A stretch of DNA of 64,000 nucleotides from Stenocarpella maydis. Lineage: Eukaryota; Ascomycota; Sordariomycetes; Diaporthales; Diaporthaceae. Of this stretch, positions 57,326 to 64,000 are shown piece by piece. How positions within the stretch are numbered: the stretch's first letter is position 1; the number at the start of each line of letters is the position of its first letter. Under the pieces are notes generated by a model. That model did no database searches. It worked only from the letters and a program-made list of their open reading frames with translations, and was not told where the DNA came from. Both the position numbers and the translations under genes were made by a program. The stretch covers positions 496,001 through 560,000 of the forward strand of contig NQMI01000004.1 in assembly GCA_002270565.1 (NCBI GenBank). Reading direction: 5' to 3'.

Positions 57326-58630
57326 TCATGCCTTGGCCCCCTCGGCCTCCTCCGGCTCAGGCTCCTCCTTGATGGCCTCCTGGTCCTCCACCTTCCGGAT
57401 CTCCTCCGGGCTCGCGCTCTCCACCCTGGCGCCCGCGAACGTCTCCCCCGCCGGCTCCTTCCACGTCGCCGTCGTGGGGCTCTGCACGGTCTGCAACGCC
57501 GCGCCGATGCTCGTGTCCGCGCCGCTGTTCTTCCACGCCCCGGTGGTGGGCGACTGCAGACCCGCCGCCGTGGACGCGGATGACCCGACGGACAGCTGGG
57601 ACATGGCCTCTGTCGGGGGATCGGCCGGGCCGTCGGTCGCCGCGCTGGGAGACGCGGCGGCGGCCTTGTCTTCTTCCTTGCCCGCCCCCGCGTCCGCCTT
57701 CTTGCCGTGGACCTTCTCCCTCAGCGCCTCCAGCTTGGCCTTCTTGGCCTTTTGCGCCCTCTCCTCGGCCTTCTGGGCCGCCTCCTCCGCGACGCTCTTT
57801 GTGGCCGCCACCACCTTGTTCTTATTGTTGCTGCTGCTGCTGGAAGAGTCCTTGACGGCCTGGGCGATCTTGTTGGCGTTCTGCTCGGCGGGGCTCTTGA
57901 CCCTCTCTGGGGGCGGCGGGGGGTTCAGCATGGCGGGCGGGTACGGCGTCTTGTCGGCGGGCTGCTTGTACTTGGGCACGGGGGCGACGGAGCCCTTCTT
58001 GGGCTGGGTGAACTCATCGTAGTAGATCTTGACGTGCTGCTTGAGCTCGCCGTACTCGTTCCACTCCTCGATCTCGACAATGTCCTGCGTCGGAGAAAGC
58101 CAGGTGTCAACAACTAGCCCATCCCTACCGAGATGATCCAGTGGAGGAAGAGGGGGTAAGAGAATGGAGAGGCTCACGCCAAGAACGATGCCCGTCTGCA
58201 CGAGGCCGGGAAGCCTGCGCGGCCTGCCGTCCGCGGCCTTGCCTGCGCGGCGGCCCCACAGCATGCGCGCCTTCTCATCGGTGGCGACGTCGATGGCCTT
58301 GAAAGGCACGCGGTTGGCGCGCAGGATGGTCTCGAGGCGCGAGGTGGCCGTGATGATGTGCCTGTTCCCCGCGGTAAGGGAGGTGTAGATGTACAGGGCC
58401 GGGTCGGTGCTGTAGTTCTTCGCGCCCGCCTTCCTGACCGTCTTCTTGACCGGGGCCGGGACTGGAGCCGAGGCATCGGCTGACGACTCGGCGGGCGTCT
58501 CGGCGGGCGTTGCTGAGCTCTGGGCTGGTTCCACGGCTGGGGCTGCTGGGGCTGCTGGGGCGGGTGTTGAGTCTGGGACAGCAGAGCTGCTGCTGCTAGC
58601 TGTCGCTGCTGCTGCTTCCTCTGACGCCAT
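57326..58630 (-). CDS. SH3BGR/glutaredoxin-like domain protein with disordered tail
   Basis: Exons 58630-58178 and 58084-57326 (93-nt phase 0 GT-AG intron), 403 residues. The frame is open upstream, but the first true ATG is at 58630. An Ala/Ser/Pro-rich N-terminus (1-80) leads to a thioredoxin-fold domain (about 85-175): LYIYTSLTAGNRHIITATSR, LETILRANRVPFKAIDVATD, RRLPGLVQTGIVLGD and EEWNEYGELKQHV. This pattern is the SH3BGR family (PF04908), glutaredoxin-like but without the CxxC active site, so probably a binding rather than redox module. It resembles the C-terminal module of yeast Aip5, an actin regulator, but that link is inference. The rest is low-complexity: Pro runs, a Lys/Ala helix and an acidic end. 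Confidence 0.8.
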   Translation of the reverse strand: MASEEAAAATASSSSSAVPDSTPAPAAPAAPAVEPAQSSATPAETPAESSADASAPVPAPVKKTVRKAGAKNYSTDPALYIYTSLTAGNRHIITATSRLETILRANRVPFKAIDVATDEKARMLWGRRAGKAADGRPRRLPGLVQTGIVLGVSLSILLPPLPPLDHLGRDGLVVDTWLSPTQDIVEIEEWNEYGELKQHVKIYYDEFTQPKKGSVAPVPKYKQPADKTPYPPAMLNPPPPPERVKSPAEQNANKIAQAVKDSSSSSSNNKNKVVAATKSVAEEAAQKAEERAQKAKKAKLEALREKVHGKKADAGAGKEEDKAAAASPSAATDGPADPPTEAMSQLSVGSSASTAAGLQSPTTGAWKNSGADTSIGAALQTVQSPTTATWKEPAGETFAGARVESASPEEIRKVEDQEAIKEEPEPEEAEGAKA

Positions 58631-59677
58631 GACGTGTGGGCCGGGACTTCCTGTGGGCTGTTGTGGAGGCAGGCGGATAGTCGTGAGATGGACCTGGGGT
58701 GTCAATAGTTGTCGCTGGAGACGTGACACGTTGTTGGTGTTTCTCTTTGTATGGTCAATGTGTGGAATGAGGGGGGCAAAGGCAGATGAGCCAGGGTGGG
58801 ATGAGACGGAGGTACGCGGAGGGGCCACTTCAATAGAAAGACTGAGCTCTGGGCTTAGGGAGATCAGAGGTGGCCGGCCTCAGCGCATGAGGCGGTGGAT
58901 CCTGCGTTTCACCAATGGGCCCGGCCAGCGGTGTTGACCACTGGCCGAAAGAAAGATACAATCTGCAATCTCCTCTGCTCTCCTCCCCGCCCAGCGCAGT
59001 CCTAACATCGAGCTACAAGTTGTTGTTGTTGCTGTTGCAGAGACGCGAAGTCCTCCTCATCGCATGAATGCTCCCTTCTGCTGTCCTACCATTGATTACC
59101 TTATCGATACTATGACGTACGCAGGGGTCCAAATTGTCAACCTCGGCACGCTCAAGGCAAATACCAACCTGCACTCGTGCCTTGTACGCTTGTGTATGCA
59201 ATTGTGTGCCGCCAAGAAGACTACGTAATATTCAAGTGCGTATTCTTCGTATGGCCTTGCGACCCGGTGTGCCCGGCGTGTGGTCCTCCATGAGACATTT
59301 TGAGTGCGCCTGCATCAAAGCAGGCCACCATGTACCATGTGTGGAGTTAAGTGCATCGGGGCAGTCCAGCACAAAGCCTAGGTGCTACGGGTGCTGCAAT
59401 CATCCGTTCAGAGGTACTGGCTGCGAGCGAGAAGTCTCCTGTCGTATTGTTGAGTTGTGTCAAAATGAATACGCCAACAAGACATACTGTCCCAGAATGG
59501 CGATGGTGCGCCTCTTAAAGGCTGCGCTCGAAACGTATCCCCTCATGGGACATGGTATGCTGCTTTGCAAGCTTGAGTATATAAGCGCACATGTCCTTAG
59601 ATATCGAGTTGCGTCTCTGCCCTGCTGGCATTGCTCTGCAATACCTGGGAATATTGAGATCATCTTTCGGATCCAAC
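58631..59677. other. intergenic, promoter of the coiled-coil gene
   Basis: About 1 kb. It contains a short Cys/His-rich open stretch (59292-59460), discussed in the findings, and a TATA box at 59578. Confidence 0.45.
59578..59585 (+). promoter_or_regulatory. TATA box of the coiled-coil gene
   Basis: tatataag, 100 bp upstream of the ATG at 59678. It is too close to an alternative ATG at 59591, which argues for 59678 as the start. Confidence 0.55.
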
Positions 59678-61280
59678 ATGTGTCTAGTAATTCCTCCCAA
59701 AAAGGGTCCCAAGACCCAAAAAAGTGCCAGGTCGAAGGACATCCCACAGGCCAAGCCTGTCGCCGTCCCTACCCTCCCCAGGTACAGCCAAATCCCTCAA
59801 TCCAAGACGTGCAATTCTCCAGCTGGACTCCCAGTGTGTCGAGCAGAAAGTTTTCTCGAGTATGTCGAGGAGAAATATCCAGGAGACAGCAATACCTGGG
59901 CACAGTACAGCCACAGCCTCAGTCTGCGCCACTTGGACGAGCGCGTCCACACGCAGTTTGATGAGGCCAAATCCGCAACAGAGAATGTCGGCAAAGGAGT
60001 CAGGGAAATCCAAGAGCGCCTAGACCAGATCGGAGAGACTCTCAAGGGAACGGATGAGGCTGCCAAAGCGGCAAAGGATTTTGGGGAGGAGACGAAGAAG
60101 AGACGGGCTGAGAAGGCCGACGGGCAGAGGAAGATGAAAGAGGAGGCGGAAAAGAGAGAGATTGAGAGCCTGAAGGGGCAGCTGGCGAAGCAGGGGAGGG
60201 AGTACGAGGAGCTGAAGACCAAACAGCCCCAAAAGAAGGGCCTCGACGAGGCGGATGTTCGAAAGCTGATGGACGAGCGAGATAAGCAGCAGGAGTTGGA
60301 TAGGTTGAGAAATCTCCAGGAACGGCCTGCGTCCAAGCATGACAAGGACTGTCTGAGGAAGGCCGACCTTTCCAAGATCCTTGATCGACGAGACCACGAG
60401 CAGGACTATGCCAGACTTCAGGCGCTCGAGAGCCAAAGAGCAAAGGACGAAAAGCAGGTGAGTAGTCAAAACTTCCCAATTGCATGGCCTTTAATACTCT
60501 AACCCACCAGCCAACGGCCAGTGTCAACTGACTTCCCTGTTGCAGGACGAGGCGAAGGCGCAGGAAATCCGATTCCAAGAGATCTTGAGAGAGAACGACC
60601 GAGAAAAGGAATTTAAGACGCTCAAGGCTTTCGAGGCGGATACCCGAGGATACGTAAACGATAGCCATCCAGGCCTAGGCAACACGGCAACAGTAAGCCT
60701 TGCAGACGTTGGAAGATTAGTCGAGGACATACTGCGGAGGCATGACCTGGCGCTGCGCTTTGCACAGGGCCACGACAATCTGGGGGCCGGACAGACACAC
60801 GAGACACGTCCTGCGCCTGAACCCGACCACGCAGCGGAGACCCAGCGCACGATCAACCAGATCCTGGGCCTGCTCCTGCAGCACCGGCATGTGGACAAAG
60901 TGACAGAGCTGTTGCAGCGCCTTCTGTACAAGACAGAATATGACAGCCGTAGCGACCGCCACTGGATCCTGACCGAGGTCCTCGGGTATGTAGAGGAGTA
61001 CCTCCTGCCTCAGCAGCGTTACGCTGAGTTCGCGCGGCCTGGGTCCTATCACCAGCATAACCTCGGCGATACGCACTGCAGATGTGGTTGTGAAGACTCG
61101 GGAGCGTACGTTCACGCCCACAACATCGACACCTCGCCTCGTTATCCAGATCACCAGCCCGGTCTCAGCCACCCGTCAGGCCGCCCGCAACATATGCACC
61201 GTCGACCTCGAGTCGCCAGACCAACCACTCGCCCTTGGGAGCAGGAGACACAGTACTGGCACGGGAGTCCACATTTATGA
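59678..61280 (+). CDS. uncharacterised coiled-coil protein
   Basis: Exons 59678-60457 and 60546-61280 with a phase 0 88-nt GT-AG intron, 504 residues beginning MCLVIPPKKGPKTQKSARSK. The start at 59678 is preferred because a TATA box ends only 6 bp before the earlier in-frame ATG (59591). The N-terminus is basic. Residues about 110-330 are a long charged coiled coil (KKRRAEKADGQRKMKEEAEK, IESLKGQLAKQGREYEELK). A helical region of moderate complexity follows (SLADVGRLVEDILRRHDLAL, VDKVTELLQRLLYKTEYDSR), and the C-terminal 80 residues are His/Pro/Arg-rich with a CRCGC motif. I recognise no family and no signal peptide or membrane segment. It could be a lineage-specific scaffold or cytoskeletal protein. 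Confidence 0.65.
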
Positions 61281-63027
61281 GGTTTGGTCTGCGGCTGGCC
61301 CCGGACTACTTCGGCAGGACTGCTTGCCCCGCGGCTTGTCACGAGTCTTGGGCAAGGGGTCAGATAGCCGAGCCGATGTGGGAAATGGTCTGCTGTAGTG
61401 CGTCGGCGAAATGTGCTGCGGTGCTTGTCCGGAAGGCTGGACTTATTATGCCTGGGGAGGGGCCGGAATGTGTTAGAACTGACCGCTGTTTGAGAGGGAC
61501 CCTTTTGGGCAAAGCATCCGACGTCGTCCTTGCATATAAGACAGGTCCTAGGCCGAGGTCGGAAATTCAGTATTTTTTTGTACGTAGCGTGGAATAGGAG
61601 TCGGTGGGGTTGATCCCAAGACCGAGGGAAATTGGGATGGGGATTTTGGCGCGCAGACACCACGCGCAGAGCTTCGAGACCCTCGCACGATGCTCGAGCT
61701 CGGGGAAAAGCTTAAACGCATGTGTCAAGCTTTATCGGAGGTGTTGGGGAGTGGCGTCGTCTCTATGTATCAGTGAGCGTCGGACGAGACACGCCTGGTG
61801 TGACATTGCCTTGGACGATAGACACGTCTTGTGCGACGGTGTGCTGAGGACAATACGAAGGAGAAGCCATGCAGCTTGGCCGGCTGGCTGTCCCGCGCTT
61901 GATGCTTCTTCTGCCTATGTTTCAATCCAGCCATTGTCGTGCCATCATCGTTGGTCTCAGTTGCTATCGTGTATAGTGGATTGAATATGCGTCCTGTCAT
62001 GCGCAAGGTTGATGACGGTCTGCCGAGTCGGAGTGTCAAGGGGTGACTAAGGCTTGCCAAATCAACGACTTGTTCTTCATGATGCAGGCAGACAGGCACG
62101 CAGACAGACAGATATGACAGGCTCTGGAGTCCCCAGGCGCATGAGTTCAAACTCTCATCGGCAGCGGAAGCAGACGTGCAGGTGGGCGATCAGTGGCCGT
62201 CGGTGAGGATCCGCCATTTCAATAATATGGCGCATTGCTCGAGTCAATGTCGGCGTCTTTGGGGTCTGCTGTGAGCTCTGGCCCTGGTCCTGGCATCCGA
62301 CCCTTGTCGTCTGTACCATCAAGATCCAGGCCTGCCTGTCGATCTGTATATCGACGGCCAATGGTCGTGGTTTGTTCCTGGAAAAGACGGGGCTGCGCCG
62401 CATGGGCAACCCCAGGACCCCATCCGAAGTGCACATGTGCCACGGTGCCCTCCTCCCCAATAAGGTAGTGGATCCCCAGATGCAGTGCTGGAATTGGCCA
62501 GAACACGTCAGGTCCCACCTTGCTGGCAACGTCAACCCGCTCGGCTGAAATTGCCACGCTTCCTCCTGCGATGGGCGGGCTCACCAGCTCACCTCGGTGG
62601 TGTTGCCGTCCAGGCAATCAGGCAGTTCAGGCTGCCAGGCAATCCACATCAACAGACAAGAGGGGGAAAGGAGGCGCACCGCGCCAGCCCTCCCCCGTCC
62701 CTGCCCACCCACATGGCCCCTGCTGATGCCCCCATTCCGCTGTTCCATTCCACGCAGCCCCAACATCATTATCAACCTCGTCGCCTTCCCTGCCTCTGCC
62801 GCACGTCCTCTCTCTTTCTTCCCCAGCAAGCACCCCTCACATCAAATACACACCTACTTGCCCAGCTCGCCTCGCGCAGCATTCCATTCGCTATAACTCA
62901 CGGCTCGACGGACGCTTCAGGCACTCGCTCATTTGACTCGGTCGCAAAAAGTCTCTGCATAACGAGAAGCCAAAACAACATCACATTACCACCCTCCCAA
63001 AAAATTCGCAATCCACATCCTCTCAAG
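61281..63027. other. intergenic, promoter of the wall-protein gene
   Basis: About 1.75 kb with no supported gene. The minus frame at 62219-62617 is open for 132 codons but shows no recognisable motif. A cagacagg-type simple repeat lies at about 62085-62113, and a long CT/AC-rich leader precedes the ATG at 63028. Confidence 0.45.
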
Positions 63028-63462
63028 ATGCAGATCTCAAAGATCCTCCTTGCCGTCCTGGCCGCCGGTGCCTCCGTCGTCTCCGCCCAGGACTCGACCA
63101 CCGTCCTCACCACAAGCCTGACCAAGTCTGTCACCCTCACAAAGGTCGCCGCCACCACCAGCAGCGCCCCCGTTGTCTCATCGGCCGCCAGCAACACCAC
63201 CTCTGAGTCCGTCGCCGTCCCGACCACGTCCACCTTCTTCCCGCTGGGCAACTCGACCAACCCGTACCCCTCGGGCACCGGCGCCATGCACACCTCCACC
63301 AGGGCCTCCGCCACCGCCACCACCGATTCGTCGCGCGAGACCGCCAGCGCCACCGGCTCGGCCGCCGCGAGCTCCTCCAGCTCCGCCGGCGCCGCCGGCG
63401 CACAGGCCCTGCAGGGAGGTCTGCTCCTGGGTGCCCTGGGAGCCGTGGCCATGCTCGTCTAG
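63028..63462 (+). CDS. small Ser/Thr-rich GPI-type cell wall protein
   Basis: Single exon, 144 residues. The start at 63028 begins a clear signal peptide (MQISKILLAVLAAGASVVSAQ); the frame is open upstream but without family similarity. The mature part is mostly Ser, Thr, Ala and Val (TTVLTTSLTKSVTLTKVAAT, TNTTSE-like), a likely O-mannosylated region with a few N-x-S/T sites. The C-terminus is a GPI-attachment signal: a small-residue stretch (SSSSSAGAAGAQ) then the hydrophobic tail ALQGGLLLGALGAVAMLV. Such short proteins are common in filamentous ascomycetes as wall or plasma-membrane-anchored components; no enzymatic domain is present. Confidence 0.8.
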   Translation: MQISKILLAVLAAGASVVSAQDSTTVLTTSLTKSVTLTKVAATTSSAPVVSSAASNTTSESVAVPTTSTFFPLGNSTNPYPSGTGAMHTSTRASATATTDSSRETASATGSAAASSSSSAGAAGAQALQGGLLLGALGAVAMLV

Positions 63463-64000
63463 GGCAGTCACCGGTCGGAGGGTTATGGTCCGGTCAGGGA
63501 CCACGTTGGGGGGCATGCTAGCTAGCTAGTCGGCCGAATTCAGCTCAGGAATCGATTTTAATACCTTCACTTCAGCCTTCACGTCAGCCATGGGGTCAAT
63601 GATAAAGCGTCTTTTTAAATTCTCAAGGGGACGGGCCAATTGGGTGTTTATCTCGGTCGGATGGAGATGAGAGGGAACGACAGGACTTTGTGATACCACG
63701 ATGCATCTTTTTCTTTGCGTTTTTTCTTGTTCCTATTTTACTTGTTCCTACATATCTATCCTTCGTTGGATTCATCGCCAGCTGGCCTACTACCTGGCAT
63801 GATCCTGCCTCTTTTGCGTCGTAACCTGGACTATTACTCGCCATTAGAACGCTGAAAAAGAGAAAAGTTTTTGGTCCTGAGTACCTGATCACATGAAACG
63901 GGAGAACCGGAGAGGGAGATGGATATGTGACGAGGGCGACTAGTTCATGGGTTTCGAGTTGCGTATAGATCCTCACAGCGGGATTGGACATAGGGTACTC
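63463..64000. other. right flank without a supported gene
   Basis: 538 bp, 3' region of the wall-protein gene. Nothing else seen. Confidence 0.5.

Noticed and set aside
58631..58828. N-terminal extension of the SH3BGR-like protein
   Set aside because: The open frame begins with GTG and has no ATG before 58630.
59134..59961. 275-codon plus-strand frame
   Set aside because: It opens with TTG, overlaps the coiled-coil gene in another frame, and only a short Cys/His-rich part looks protein-like; that part is listed as a finding instead.
62219..62617. 132-codon minus-strand frame
   Set aside because: No motif, no intron signals and no promoter evidence; could not be supported as a gene.

Overview
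The window is nuclear DNA of a filamentous ascomycete, most likely a Sordariomycete. Genes carry short GT-AG introns (about 40-170 nt), intergenic DNA is CT-rich, and typical filamentous-fungal families are present: a GEgh16/Gas-type secreted protein, a GH79 beta-glucuronidase, GH125 and GH16 glycosidases, a Rhodopsin_2-type membrane protein and a PEX6 with a long tail. AT-rich repeat islands are full of TAA/TAG codons, the footprint expected of repeat-induced point mutation (RIP). A Magnaporthales or other plant-associated relative would fit the GEgh16 gene, but that is inference.

Layout. 1-1645: an FSH1-type serine hydrolase. 1646-8448: a repeat island dominated by a 4.9-kb inverted-repeat structure (3243-8131), whose arms are two copies of a decayed Tc1/mariner-type element. 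8449-12564: GH79 beta-glucuronidase, a broken aminoglycoside-phosphotransferase-like gene, and a nucleoside 2-deoxyribosyltransferase-like protein. 12817-24000: housekeeping genes TRS85 (TRAPPIII), FIG4 (phosphoinositide phosphatase), TTI2 (TTT chaperone) and CCA1 (tRNA CCA-adding enzyme). 26277-29568: a GEgh16 secreted protein and a 101-residue small protein. 29569-35178: SYF1, VMA8 and a two-RRM U1A/U2B''-type protein. 35497-40748: a second decayed island with a TauD-like pseudogene, a pogo/Fot-type transposase relic, a RIP-scarred LTR beside a well-preserved solo LTR, and a damaged rhodopsin-like gene. 41834-51044: GH125 and GH16 glycosidases and a sterol-esterase/TGL-type lipase. 52326-63462: PEX6, an SH3BGR/glutaredoxin-like protein, an orphan coiled-coil protein and a Ser/Thr-rich GPI-type wall protein.

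The genes do not form an obvious single pathway or biosynthetic cluster. They are mostly housekeeping genes interrupted by two transposon islands, and the damaged accessory genes (APH-like, TauD-like, rhodopsin-like) lie within or close to those islands. For multi-exon genes I give exon joins worked out by hand: each has legal splice sites and keeps the reading frame, but none is supported by transcript data. I found no convincing new biological system. The items most worth a second look are the long inverted-repeat element, the 11-nt microexon in VMA8, the paired old and young LTR copies, the 7-nt first coding exon of the small conserved-looking protein, and the orphan coiled-coil gene. I found no credible tRNA, rRNA or CRISPR.
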